From positions 2,172,001-2,236,000 of the forward strand of contig CP136064.1 of assembly GCA_032622095.1 (NCBI GenBank): DNA of 64,000 bases, given 5' to 3'. This DNA is from Siphonodentalium dalli (Eukaryota; Mollusca; Scaphopoda; Gadilida; Siphonodentaliidae). Shown here one piece after another: positions 1-14,600 of the stretch; the first letter of the stretch is position 1, and each line of letters starts with the position of its first letter. The notes beneath the pieces were generated by a model. That model was not told the DNA's origin and made no database searches. It saw nothing but the letters and a program-made list of their open reading frames with translations. The position numbers and the translations under genes were made by a program.

Positions 1-3000
1 TGGAGTACTGTTGGATATTTTCAATTTGGCGCTTGTTTTTCCATACCGCGCCATGTCAAATCTGGCCATATCCGAATCGGGTTGTCATTTACAATGACTA
101 CAGAAAATAGATATCTTCTTGTTGGAATGCAATAGTATGTTTAAAGGAACAGATGTAACTCAACTTAAAGGGATTAAGTAACACATTCACCAACTTTAAG
201 GGGTATCTGATTTAGACTGGTTCCATGGTGGAGTACGGTTGGATATTTTCAATTTGGCGCATGTTTCTCCATACCGCGCCATGTCAAATCTGGCCATATC
301 CGAATCGGGTTGTCATTTACAATGTCTACAGAAAACAAATATCTTCATGTTGGAATGCAAATGTATGTTTAAAGGAACAGATGTATCTCAACTTAAAGGG
401 ACATAAGTAACACAGTCACCAACTTTAAGGGGTGTCTGATATAGACTGGTTCCATGGTGGAGTACGGTTGGATATTTTCAATTTGGCGCATGTTTTTCCA
501 TACCGCGCCATGTCAAATCTGGCCATATCCGAATCGGGTTGTCATTTACAATGACTGCAGAAAATATATATCTTCATGGTGGAATGCAAATGTATGTTTA
601 AAGGAACAGATGTATCTCAACTTAAAGGGACATAAGTAACACAGTCACCAACTTTAAGGGGTGTCTGATATAGACTGGTTCCATGGTGGAGTACGGTTGG
701 ATATTTTCTATTTGGCGCATGTTTCTCCATACCGCGCCATGTCAAATCTGGCCATATCCGAATCGGGTTGTCATTTACAATGACTACAGAAAATAGATAT
801 CTTCTTGTTGGAATGCAATAGTATGTTTAAAGGAACAGATGTAACTCAACTTAAAGGGATTAAGTAACACATTCACCAACTTTAAGGGGTATCTGATTTA
901 GACTGGTTCCATGGTGGAGTACGGTTGGATATTTTCAATTTGGCGCATGTTTCTCCATACCGCGCCATGTCAAATCTGGCCATATCCGAATCGGGTTGTC
1001 ATTTACAATGTCTACAGAAAACAAATATCTTCATGTTGGAATGCAAATGTATGTTTAAAGGAACAGATGTATCTCAACTTAAAGGGACATAACTAACACA
1101 GTCACCAACTTTAAGGGGTATCTGCTATAGACTGGTTACATGGTGGAGTACGGTTGGATATTTTCAATTTGGCGCATGTTTTTCCATACCGCGCCATGTC
1201 AAATCTGGCCATATCCGAATCGGGTTGTCATTTACAATGACTGCAGAAAATATATATCTTCATGGTGGAATGCAAATGTATGTTTAAAGGAACAGATGTA
1301 TCTCAACTTAAAGGGACATAAGTAACACAGTCACCAACTTTAAGGGGTGTCTGATATAGACTGGTTCCATGGTGGAGTACGGTTGGATATTTTCAATTTG
1401 GCGCATGTTTCTCCATACCGCGCCATGTCAATTCTGGCCATATCCGAATCGGGTTGTCATTTACAATGACTACAGAAAATAAATATCTTCATGTTGGAAT
1501 GCAAATGTATGTTTAAAGGAACAGATGTATCTCAACTTAAAGGGACATAAGTAACACAGTCACCAACTTTAAGGGGTATCTGCTATAGACTGGTTCCATG
1601 GTGGAGTACGGTTGGATATTTTCAATTTGGCGCATGTTTCTCCATACCGCGCCATGTCAAATCTGGCCATATCCGAATCGGGTTGTCATTTACAATGACT
1701 GCAGAAAATAATTATCTTCATGTTGGAATGCAAATGTATGTTTAAAGGAACAGATGTATCTCAACTTAAAGGGACACAAGTAACACAGTCACCAACTTTA
1801 AGGGGTGTCTGATATAGACTGGTTCCATGGTGGAGTACGGTTGGATATTTTCAATTTGGCGGATGTTTCTCCATACCGCGCCATGTCAATTCTGGCCATA
1901 TCCGAATCGGGTTGTCATTTACAATGACTACAGAAAATAAATATCTTCATGTTGGAATGCAAATGTATGTTTAAAGGAACAGATGTATCTCAACTTAAAG
2001 GGACATAAGTAACACAGTCACCAACTTTAAGGGGTATCTGCTATAGACTGGTTCCATGGTGGAGTACGGTTGGATATTTTCAATTTGGCGCATGTTTCTC
2101 CATACCGCGCCATGTCAAATCTGGCCATATCCGAATCGGGTTGTCATTTACAATGACTGCAGAAAATAAATATCTTCATGTTGGAATGCAAATGTATGTT
2201 TAAAGGAACAGATGTATCTCAACTTAAAGGGACACAAGTAACACAGTCACCAACTTTAAGGGGTGTCTCATATAGACTGGTTCCATGGTGGAGTACGGTT
2301 GGATATTTTCAATTTGGCGCATGTTTCTCCATACCGCGCCATGTCAATTCTGGCCATATCCGATTCGGGTTGTCATTTACAATGACTGCAGAAAATATAT
2401 ATCTTCATGGTGGAATGCAAATGTATGTTTAAAGGAACAGATGTATCTCAACTTAAAGGGACATAAGTAACACAGTCACCAACTTTAAGGGGTATCTGCT
2501 ATAGACTGGTTCCATGGTGGAGTACGGTTGGATATTTTCAATTTGGCGGATGTTTCTCCATACCGCGCCATGTCAAATCTGGCCATATCCGAATCGGGTT
2601 GTCATTTACAATGACTACAGAAAATAAATATCTTCATGTTGGAATGCAAATGTATGTTTAAAGGAACAGATGTATCTCAACTTAAAGGGACATAAGTAAC
2701 ACAGTCACCAACTTTAAGGGGTGTCTGCTATAGACTGGTTCTATGGTGGAGTACGGTTGGATATTTTCAATTTGGCGCATGTTTCCCCATACCGCGCCAT
2801 GTCAAATCTGGCCATATCCGAATCGGGTTGTCATTTACAATGACTACAGAAAATAAATATCTTCATGTTGGAATGCAAATGTATGTTTAAAGGAACAGAT
2901 GTATCTCAACTTAAAGGGACATAAATAACACAATCACCAACTTTAAGGGGTATCTGCTATAGACTGGTTCCATGGTGGAGTACTGTTGGATATTTTCAAT

Positions 3001-5031
3001 TTGGCGCATGTTTTTCCATACCGCGCCATGTCAAATCTGGCCATATCCGAATCGGGTTGTCATTTACAATGACTACAGAAAATAGATATCTTCTTGTTGG
3101 AATGCAAATGTATGTTTAAAGGAACAGATGTATCTCAACTTAAAGGGACATAAGTAACACAGTCACCAACTTTAAGGGGTATCTGATTTAGACTGGTTCC
3201 ATGGTGGAGTACGGTTGGATATTTTCAATTTGGCGCATGTTTCTCCATACCGCGCCATGTCAAATCTGGCCATATCCGAATCGGGTTGTCATTTACAATG
3301 TCTACAGAAAACAAATATCTTCATGTTGGAATGCAAATGTATGTTTAAAGGAACAGATGTATCTCAACTTAAAGGGACATAAGTAACACAGTCACCAACT
3401 TTAAGGGGTATCTGCTATAGACTGGTTCCATGGTGGAGTACGGTTGGATATTTTCAATTTGGCGCATGTTTCTCCATACCGCGCCTTGTCAAATCTGGCC
3501 ATATCCGAATCGGGTTGTCATTTACAATGACTACAGAAAATAAATATCTTCATGTTGGAATGCAAATGTATGTTTAAATGAACAGATGTATCTCAACTTA
3601 AAGGGACATAAATAACACAATCACCAACTTTAAGGGGTATCTGCTATAGACTGGTTCCATGGTGGAGTACTGTTGGATATTTTCAATTTGGCGCTTGTTT
3701 TTCCATACCGCGCCATGTCAAATCTGGCCATATCCGAATCGGGTTGTCATTTACAATGACTGCAGAAAATAAATATCTTCATGGTGGAATGCAAATGTAT
3801 GTTTAAAGGAACAGATGTATCTCAACTTAAAGGGACATAAGTAACACAGTCACCAACTTTAAGGGGTGTCTGATATAGACTGGTTCCATGGTGGAGTACG
3901 GTTGGATATTTTCTATTTGGCGCATGTTTCTCCATACCGCGCCATGTCAAATCTGGCCATATCCGAATCGGGTTGTCATTTACAATGACTACAGAAAATA
4001 AATATCTTCATGTTGGAATGCAAATGTATGTTTAAAGGAACAGATGTATCTCAACTTAAAGGGACATAAGTAACACAGTCACCAACTTTAAGGGGTGTCT
4101 GCTATAGACTGGTTCCATGGTGGAGTACGGTTGGATATTTTCAATTTGGCGCATGTTTCCCCATACCGCGCCATGTCAAATCTGGCCATATCCGAATCGG
4201 GTTGTCATTTACAATGACTACAGAAAATAAATATCTTCATGTTGGAATGCAAATGTATGTTTAAAGGAACAGATGTATCTCAACTTAAAGGGACATAAAT
4301 GACACAATCACCAACTTTAAGGGGTATCTGCTATAGACTGGTTCCATGGTGGAGTACTGTTGGATATTTTCAATTTGGCGCATGTTTTTCCATACCGCGC
4401 CATGTCAAATCTGGCCATATCCGAATCGGGTTGTCATTTACAATGACTACAGAAAATAGATATCTTCTTGTTGGAATGCAAATGTATGTTTAAAGGAACA
4501 GATGTATCTCAACTTAAAGGGACATAAGTAACACAGTCACCAACTTTAAGGGGTATCTGATTTAGACTGGTTCCATGGTGGAGTACGGTTGGATATTTTC
4601 AATTTGGCGCATGTTTCTCCATACCGCGCCATGTCAAATCTGGCCATATCCGAATCGGGTTGTCATTTACAATGTCTACAGAAAACAAATATCTTCATGT
4701 TGGAATGCAAATGTATGTTTAAAGGAACAGATGTATCTCAACTTAAAGGGACATAAGTAACACAGTCACCAACTTTAAGGGGTATCTGCTATAGACTGGT
4801 TCCATGGTGGAGTACGGTTGGATATTTTCAATTTGGCGCATGTTTCTCCATACCGCGCCATGTCAAATCTGGCCATATCCGAATCGGGTTGTCATTTACA
4901 ATGACTACAGAAAATAAATATCTTCATGTTGGAATGCAAATGTATGTTTAAAGGAACAGATGTATCTCAACTTAAAGGGACATAAATAACACAATCACCA
5001 ACTTTAAGGGGTATCTGCTATAGACTGGTTC

Positions 5032-5260
5032 CATGGTGGAGTACTGTTGGATATTTTCAATTTGGCGCTTGTTTTTCCATACCGCGCCATGTCAAATCTG
5101 GCCATATCCGAATCGGGTTGTCATTTACAATGACTACAGAAAATAGATATCTTCTTGTTGGAATGCAATAGTATGTTTAAAGGAACAGATGTAACTCAAC
5201 TTAAAGGGATTAAGTAACACATTCACCAACTTTAAGGGGTATCTGATTTAGACTGGTTCC
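5032..5260. repeat. 228-bp subfamily monomer (example; eleven in the main array)
   Basis: Eleven monomers are 228 bp long because GGGACATAAG is replaced by GGGATTAAG. They share a linked haplotype: AAAATAGAT, CTTCTTGTTGG, GCAATAGTATG, GATGTAACTC, CATTCACC and then GGGGTATCTGATTTAG leading into the next unit. They start at about -3, 683, 5032, 5719, 9382, 13731, 14418, 17623, 18080, 20368 and 21054 and are absent to the right of about 21.3 kb. Related monomers at 38459 and 48075 keep most of the haplotype but have GGGACATAAG, so the 1-bp deletion is separable from the rest. Confidence 0.85.
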
Positions 5261-6403
5261 ATGGTGGAGTACGGTTGGATATTTTCAATTTGGCGCATGT
5301 TTCTCCATACCGCGCCATGTCAAATCTGGCCATATCCGAATCGGGTTGTCATTTACAATGTCTACAGAAAACAAATATCTTCATGTTGGAATGCAAATGT
5401 ATGTTTAAAGGAACAGATGTATCTCAACTTAAAGGGACATAAGTAACACAGTCACCAACTTTAAGGGGTGTCTGATATAGACTGGTTCCATGGTGGAGTA
5501 CGGTTGGATATTTTCAATTTGGCGCATGTTTTTCCATACCGCGCCATGTCAAATCTGGCCATATCCGAATCGGGTTGTCATTTACAATGACTGCAGAAAA
5601 TATATATCTTCATGGTGGAATGCAAATGTATGTTTAAAGGAACAGATGTATCTCAACTTAAAGGGACATAAGTAACACAGTCACCAACTTTAAGGGGTGT
5701 CTGATATAGACTGGTTCCATGGTGGAGTACGGTTGGATATTTTCTATTTGGCGCATGTTTCTCCATACCGCGCCATGTCAAATCTGGCCATATCCGAATC
5801 GGGTTGTCATTTACAATGACTACAGAAAATAGATATCTTCTTGTTGGAATGCAATAGTATGTTTAAAGGAACAGATGTAACTCAACTTAAAGGGATTAAG
5901 TAACACATTCACCAACTTTAAGGGGTATCTGATTTAGACTGGTTCCATGGTGGAGTACGGTTGGATATTTTCAATTTGGCGCATGTTTCTCCATACCGCG
6001 CCATGTCAAATCTGGCCATATCCGAATCGGGTTGTCATTTACAATGTCTACAGAAAACAAATATCTTCATGTTGGAATGCAAATGTATGTTTAAAGGAAC
6101 AGATGTATCTCAACTTAAAGGGACATAACTAACACAGTCACCAACTTTAAGGGGTATCTGCTATAGACTGGTTACATGGTGGAGTACGGTTGGATATTTT
6201 CAATTTGGCGCATGTTTTTCCATACCGCGCCATGTCAAATCTGGCCATATCCGAATCGGGTTGTCATTTACAATGACTGCAGAAAATATATATCTTCATG
6301 GTGGAATGCAAATGTATGTTTAAAGGAACAGATGTATCTCAACTTAAAGGGACATAAGTAACACAGTCACCAACTTTAAGGGGTGTCTGATATAGACTGG
6401 TTC
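5032..6403. repeat. Nested 22-monomer repeat unit (5,036-bp shift)
   Basis: The run of variants at -3, 225, 454, 683, 911 and 1140 reappears at 5032, 5261, 5490, 5719, 5947 and 6176, a shift of 22 monomers minus 2 bp. The same run appears again 3,663 bp (16 monomers minus 1 bp) later at 8695-9839, so the 38-monomer period is itself 22 + 16. The run includes two 228-bp monomers and a monomer opening with GGTTACATGG in place of GGTTCCATGG. Confidence 0.85.
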
Positions 6404-8699
6404 CATGGTGGAGTACGGTTGGATATTTTCAATTTGGCGCATGTTTCTCCATACCGCGCCATGTCAATTCTGGCCATATCCGAATCGGGTTGTCATTTAC
6501 AATGACTACAGAAAATAAATATCTTCATGTTGGAATGCAAATGTATGTTTAAAGGAACAGATGTATCTCAACTTAAAGGGACATAAGTAACACAGTCACC
6601 AACTTTAAGGGGTATCTGCTATAGACTGGTTCCATGGTGGAGTACGGTTGGATATTTTCAATTTGGCGCATGTTTCTCCATACCGCGCCATGTCAAATCT
6701 GGCCATATCCGAATCGGGTTGTCATTTACAATGACTGCAGAAAATAAATATCTTCATGTTGGAATGCAAATGTATGTTTAAAGGAACAGATGTATCTCAA
6801 CTTAAAGGGACATAAGTAACACAGTCACCAACTTTAAGGGGTGTCTGATATAGACTGGTTCCATGGTGGAGTACGGTTGGATATTTTCAATTTGGCGCAT
6901 GTTTCTCCATACCGCGCCATGTCAATTCTGGCCATATCCGAATCGGGTTGTCATTTACAATGACTACAGAAAATAAATATCTTCATGTTGGAATGCAAAT
7001 GTATGTTTAAAGGAACAGATGTATCTCAACTTAAAGGGACATAAATAACACAATCACCAACTTTAAGGGGTATCTGCTATAGACTGGTTCCATGGTGGAG
7101 TACTGTTGGATATTTTCAATTTGGCGCATGTTTTTCCATACCGCGCCATGTCAAATCTGGCCATATCCGAATCGGGTTGTCATTTACAATGACTACAGAA
7201 AATAGATATCTTCTTGTTGGAATGCAAATGTATGTTTAAAGGAACAGATGTATCTCAACTTAAAGGGACATAAGTAACACAGTCACCAACTTTAAGGGGT
7301 ATCTGATTTAGACTGGTTCCATGGTGGAGTACGGTTGGATATTTTCAATTTGGCGCATGTTTCTCCATACCGCGCCATGTCAAATCTGGCCATATCCGAA
7401 TCGGGTTGTCATTTACAATGTCTACAGAAAACAAATATCTTCATGTTGGAATGCAAATGTATGTTTAAAGGAACAGATGTATCTCAACTTAAAGGGACAT
7501 AAGTAACACAGTCACCAACTTTAAGGGGTATCTGCTATAGACTGGTTCCATGGTGGAGTACGGTTGGATATTTTCAATTTGGCGCATGTTTCTCCATACC
7601 GCGCCTTGTCAAATCTGGCCATATCCGAATCGGGTTGTCATTTACAATGACTACAGAAAATAAATATCTTCATGTTGGAATGCAAATGTATGTTTAAAGG
7701 AACAGATGTATCTCAACTTAAAGGGACATAAATAACACAATCACCAACTTTAAGGGGTATCTGCTATAGACTGGTTCCATGGTGGAGTACTGTTGGATAT
7801 TTTCAATTTGGCGCTTGTTTTTCCATACCGCGCCATGTCAAATCTGGCCATATCCGAATCGGGTTGTCATTTACAATGACTGCAGAAAATAAATATCTTC
7901 ATGGTGGAATGCAAATGTATGTTTAAAGGAACAGATGTATCTCAACTTAAAGGGACATAAGTAACACAGTCACCAACTTTAAGGGGTGTCTGATATAGAC
8001 TGGTTCCATGGTGGAGTACGGTTGGATATTTTCTATTTGGCGCATGTTTCTCCATACCGCGCCATGTCAAGTCTGGCCATATCCGAATCGGGTTGTCATT
8101 TACAATGACTACAGAAAATAAATATCTTCATGTTGGAATGCAAATGTATGTTTAAAGGAACAGATGTATCTCAACTTAAAGGGACATAAGTAACACAGTC
8201 ACCAACTTTAAGGGGTGTCTGCTATAGACTGGTTCCATGGTGGAGTACGGTTGGATATTTTCAATTTGGCGCATGTTTCCCCATACCGCGCCATGTCAAA
8301 TCTGGCCATATCCGAATCGGGTTGTCATTTACAATGACTACAGAAAATAAATATCTTCATGTTGGAATGCAAATGTATGTTTAAAGGAACAGATGTATCT
8401 CAACTTAAAGGGACATAAATGACACAATCACCAACTTTAAGGGGTATCTGCTATAGACTGGTTCCATGGTGGAGTACTGTTGGATATTTTCAATTTGGCG
8501 CATGTTTTTCCATACCGCGCCATGTCAAATCTGGCCATATCCGAATCGGGTTGTCATTTACAATGACTACAGAAAATAGATATCTTCTTGTTGGAATGCA
8601 AATGTATGTTTAAAGGAACAGATGTATCTCAACTTAAAGGGACATAAGTAACACAGTCACCAACTTTAAGGGGTATCTGATTTAGACTGGTTCCATGGT

Positions 8700-11600
8700 G
8701 GAGTACGGTTGGATATTTTCAATTTGGCGCATGTTTCTCCATACCGCGCCATGTCAAATCTGGCCATATCCGAATCGGGTTGTCATTTACAATGTCTACA
8801 GAAAACAAATATCTTCTTGTTGGAATGCAAATGTATGTTTAAAGGAACAGATGTATCTCAACTTAAAGGGACATAAGTAACACAGTCACCAACTTTAAGG
8901 GGTATCTGCTATAGACTGGTTCCATGGTGGAGTACGGTTGGATATTTTCAATTTGGCGCATGTTTCTCCATACCGCGCCATGTCAAATCTGGCCATATCC
9001 GAATCGGGTTGTCATTTACAATGTCTACAGAAAACAAATATCTTCATGTTGGAATGCAAATGTATGTTTAAAGGAACAGATGTATCTCAACTTAAAGGGA
9101 CATAAGTAACACAGTCACCAACTTTAAGGGGTGTCTGATATAGACTGGTTCCATGGTGGAGTACGGTTGGATATTTTCAATTTGGCGCATGTTTTTCCAT
9201 ACCGCGCCATGTCAAATCTGGCCATATCCGAATCGGGTTGTCATTTACAATGACTGCAGAAAATATATATCTTCATGGTGGAATGCAAATGTATGTTTAA
9301 AGGAACAGATGTATCTCAACTTAAAGGGACATAAGTAACACAGTCACCAACTTTAAGGGGTGTCTGATATAGACTGGTTCCATGGTGGAGTACGGTTGGA
9401 TATTTTCTATTTGGCGCATGTTTCTCCATACCGCGCCATGTCAAATCTGGCCATATCCGAATCGGGTTGTCATTTACAATGACTACAGAAAATAGATATC
9501 TTCTTGTTGGAATGCAATAGTATGTTTAAAGGAACAGATGTAACTCAACTTAAAGGGATTAAGTAACACATTCACCAACTTTAAGGGGTATCTGATTTAG
9601 ACTGGTTCCATGGTGGAGTACGGTTGGATATTTTCAATTTGGCGCATGTTTCTCCATACCGCGCCATGTCAAATCTGGCCATATCCGAATCGGGTTGTCA
9701 TTTACAATGTCTACAGAAAACAAATATCTTCATGTTGGAATGCAAATGTATGTTTAAAGGAACAGATGTATCTCAACTTAAAGGGACATAACTAACACAG
9801 TCACCAACTTTAAGGGGTATCTGCTATAGACTGGTTACATGGTGGAGTACGGTTGGATATTTTCAATTTGGCGCATGTTTTTCCATACCGCGCCATGTCA
9901 AATCTGGCCATATCCGAATCGGGTTGTCATTTACAATGACTGCAGAAAATATATATCTTCATGGTGGAATGCAAATGTATGTTTAAAGGAACAGATGTAT
10001 CTCAACTTAAAGGGACATAAGTAACACAGTCACCAACTTTAAGGGGTGTCTGATATAGACTGGTTCCATGGTGGAGTACGGTTGGATATTTTCAATTTGG
10101 CGCATGTTTCTCCATACCGCGCCATGTCAATTCTGGCCATATCCGAATCGGGTTGTCATTTACAATGACTACAGAAAATAAATATCTTCATGTTGGAATG
10201 CAAATGTATGTTTAAAGGAACAGATGTATCTCAACTTAAAGGGACATAAGTAACACAGTCACCAACTTTAAGGGGTATCTGCTATAGACTGGTTCCATGG
10301 TGGAGTACGGTTGGATATTTTCAATTTGGCGCATGTTTCTCCATACCGCGCCATGTCAAATCTGGCCATATCCGAATCGGGTTGTCATTTACAATGACTG
10401 CAGAAAATAATTATCTTCATGTTGGAATGCAAATGTATGTTTAAAGGAACAGATGTATCTCAACTTAAAGGGACACAAGTAACACAGTCACCAACTTTAA
10501 GGGGTGTCTGATATAGACTGGTTCCATGGTGGAGTACGGTTGGATATTTTCAATTTGGCGGATGTTTCTCCATACCGCGCCATGTCAATTCTGGCCATAT
10601 CCGAATCGGGTTGTCATTTACAATGACTACAGAAAATAAATATCTTCATGTTGGAATGCAAATGTATGTTTAAAGGAACAGATGTATCTCAACTTAAAGG
10701 GACATAAGTAACACAGTCACCAACTTTAAGGGGTATCTGCTATAGACTGGTTCCATGGTGGAGTACGGTTGGATATTTTCAATTTGGCGCATGTTTCTCC
10801 ATACCGCGCCATGTCAAATCTGGCCATATCCGAATCGGGTTGTCATTTACAATGACTGCAGAAAATAAATATCTTCATGTTGGAATGCAAATGTATGTTT
10901 AAAGGAACAGATGTATCTCAACTTAAAGGGACACAAGTAACACAGTCACCAACTTTAAGGGGTGTCTGATATAGACTGGTTCCATGGTGGAGTACGGTTG
11001 GATATTTTCAATTTGGCGCATGTTTCTCCATACCGCGCCATGTCAATTCTGGCCATATCCGATTCGGGTTGTCATTTACAATGACTGCAGAAAATATATA
11101 TCTTCATGGTGGAATGCAAATGTATGTTTAAAGGAACAGATGTATCTCAACTTAAAGGGACATAAGTAACACAGTCACCAACTTTAAGGGGTATCTGCTA
11201 TAGACTGGTTCCATGGTGGAGTACGGTTGGATATTTTCAATTTGGCGCATGTTTCTCCATACCGCGCCATGTCAAATCTGGCCATATCCGAATCGGGTTG
11301 TCATTTACAATGACTACAGAAAATAAATATCTTCATGTTGGAATGCAAATGTATGTTTAAAGGAACAGATGTATCTCAACTTAAAGGGACATAAGTAACA
11401 CAGTCACCAACTTTAAGGGGTGTCTGCTATAGACTGGTTCTATGGTGGAGTACGGTTGGATATTTTCAATTTGGCGCATGTTTCCCCATACCGCGCCATG
11501 TCAAATCTGGCCATATCCGAATCGGGTTGTCATTTACAATGACTACAGAAAATAAATATCTTCATGTTGGAATGCGAATGTATGTTTAAAGGAACAGATG

Positions 11601-14600
11601 TATCTCAACTTAAAGGGACATAAATAACACAATCACCAACTTTAAGGGGTATCTGCTATAGACTGGTTCCATGGTGGAGTACTGTTGGATATTTTCAATT
11701 TGGCGCATGTTTTTCCATACCGCGCCATGTCAAATCTGGCCATATCCGAATCGGGTTGTCATTTACAATGACTACAGAAAATAGATATCTTCTTGTTGGA
11801 ATGCAAATGTATGTTTAAAGGAACAGATGTATCTCAACTTAAAGGGACATAAGTAACACAGTCACCAACTTTAAGGGGTATCTGATTTAGACTGGTTCCA
11901 TGGTGGAGTACGGTTGGATATTTTCAATTTGGCGCATGTTTCTCCATACCGCGCCATGTCAAATCTGGCCATATCCGAATCGGGTTGTCATTTACAATGT
12001 CTACAGAAAACAAATATCTTCATGTTGGAATGCAAATGTATGTTTAAAGGAACAGATGTATCTCAACTTAAAGGGACATAAGTAACACAGTCACCAACTT
12101 TAAGGGGTATCTGCTATAGACTGGTTCCATGGTGGAGTACGGTTGGATATTTTCAATTTGGCGCATGTTTCTCCATACCGCGCCTTGTCAAATCTGGCCA
12201 TATCCGAATCGGGTTGTCATTTACAATGACTACAGAAAATAAATATCTTCATGTTGGAATGCAAATGTATGTTTAAAGGAACAGATGTATCTCAACTTAA
12301 AGGGACATAAATAACACAATCACCAACTTTAAGGGGTATCTGCTATAGACTGGTTCCATGGTGGAGTACTGTTGGATATTTTCAATTTGGCGCTTGTTTT
12401 TCCATACCGCGCCATGTCAAATCTGGCCATATCCGAATCGGGTTGTCATTTACAATGACTGCAGAAAATAAATATCTTCATGGTGGAATGCAAATGTATG
12501 TTTAAAGGAACAGATGTATCTCAACTTAAAGGGACATAAGTAACACAGTCACCAACTTTAAGGGGTGTCTGATATAGACTGGTTCCATGGTGGAGTACGG
12601 TTGGATATTTTCTATTTGGCGCATGTTTCTCCATACCGCGCCATGTCAAATCTGGCCATATCCGAATCGGGTTGTCATTTACAATGACTACAGAAAATAA
12701 ATATCTTCATGTTGGAATGCAAATGTATGTTTAAAGGAACAGATGTATCTCAACTTAAAGGGACATAAGTAACACAGTCACCAACTTTAAGGGGTGTCTG
12801 CTATAGACTGGTTCCATGGTGGAGTACGGTTGGATATTTTCAATTTGGCGCATGTTTCACCATACCGCGCCATGTCAAATCTGGCCATATCCGAATCGGG
12901 TTGTCATTTACAATGACTACAGAAAATAAATATCTTCATGTTGGAATGCAAATGTATGTTTAAAGGAACAGATGTATCTCAACTTAAAGGGACATAAATG
13001 ACACAATCACCAACTTTAAGGGGTATCTGCTATAGACTGGTTCCATGGTGGAGTACTGTTGGATATTTTCAATTTGGCGCATGTTTTTCCATACCGCGCC
13101 ATGTCAAATCTGGCCATATCCGAATCGGGTTGTCATTTACAATGACTACAGAAAATAGATATCTTCTTGTTGGAATGCAAATGTATGTTTAAAGGAACAG
13201 ATGTATCTCAACTTAAAGGGACATAAGTAACACAGTCACCAACTTTAAGGGGTATCTGATTTAGACTGGTTCCATGGTGGAGTACGGTTGGATATTTTCA
13301 ATTTGGCGCATGTTTCTCCATACCGCGCCATGTCAAATCTGGCCATATCCGAATCGGGTTGTCATTTACAATGTCTACAGAAAACAAATATCTTCATGTT
13401 GGAATGCAAATGTATGTTTAAAGGAACAGATGTATCTCAACTTAAAGGGACATAAGTAACACAGTCACCAACTTTAAGGGGTATCTGCTATAGACTGGTT
13501 CCATGGTGGAGTACGGTTGGATATTTTCAATTTGGCGCATGTTTCTCCATACCGCGCCATGTCAAATCTGGCCATATCCGAATCGGGTTGTCATTTACAA
13601 TGACTACAGAAAATAAATATCTTCATGTTGGAATGCAAATGTATGTTTAAAGGAACAGATGTATCTCAACTTAAAGGGACATAAATAACACAATCACCAA
13701 CTTTAAGGGGTATCTGCTATAGACTGGTTCCATGGTGGAGTACTGTTGGATATTTTCAATTTGGCGCTTGTTTTTCCATACCGCGCCATGTCAAATCTGG
13801 CCATATCCGAATCGGGTTGTCATTTACAATGACTACAGAAAATAGATATCTTCTTGTTGGAATGCAATAGTATGTTTAAAGGAACAGATGTAACTCAACT
13901 TAAAGGGATTAAGTAACACATTCACCAACTTTAAGGGGTATCTGATTTAGACTGGTTCCATGGTGGAGTACGGTTGGATATTTTCAATTTGGCGCATGTT
14001 TCTCCATACCGCGCCATGTCAAATCTGGCCATATCCGAATCGGGTTGTCATTTACAATGTCTACAGAAAACAAATATCTTCATGTTGGAATGCAAATGTA
14101 TGTTTAAAGGAACAGATGTATCTCAACTTAAAGGGACATAAGTAACACAGTCACCAACTTTAAGGGGTGTCTGATATAGACTGGTTCCATGGTGGAGTAC
14201 GGTTGGATATTTTCAATTTGGCGCATGTTTTTCCATACCGCGCCATGTCAAATCTGGCCATATCCGAATCGGGTTGTCATTTACAATGACTGCAGAAAAT
14301 ATATATCTTCATGGTGGAATGCAAATGTGTGTTTAAAGGAACAGATGTATCTCAACTTAAAGGGACATAAGTAACACAGTCACCAACTTTAAGGGGTGTC
14401 TGATATAGACTGGTTCCATGGTGGAGTACGGTTGGATATTTTCTATTTGGCGCATGTTTCTCCATACCGCGCCATGTCAAATCTGGCCATATCCGAATCG
14501 GGTTGTCATTTACAATGACTACAGAAAATAGATATCTTCTTGTTGGAATGCAATAGTATGTTTAAAGGAACAGATGTAACTCAACTTAAAGGGATTAAGT

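Larger units (their letters stand above)
1..7040. repeat. Higher-order block, copy 1 of a 38-monomer (8,699 bp) repeat
   Basis: The order of monomer variants here recurs 8,699 bp downstream. Distinctive monomers at 225, 454, 911, 1140, 2285 (carrying both CAATTCTGG and CCGATTCGG), 3201, 4299, 4575, 5261, 5490, 5947 and 6176 have matching partners at 8924, 9153, 9610, 9839, 10984, 11900, 12998, 13274, 13960, 14189, 14646 and 14875. The shift equals 38 x 229 minus 3, because each period holds three 228-bp monomers. The match ends near 7040, where one copy passes to GGGACATAAATAACAC and the other to GGGACATAAGTAACAC. How far the block extends to the left is unknown. Confidence 0.9.

Noticed and set aside
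2178-2432. Longer frames bridging two monomers (84 codons here; 64-67 codons at 4299, 8419, 12998 and 48969)
   Set aside because: They arise from single-base variants such as ACACAAG and AAATGACAC that remove a stop or create a start in another frame; the same satellite is read out of frame.
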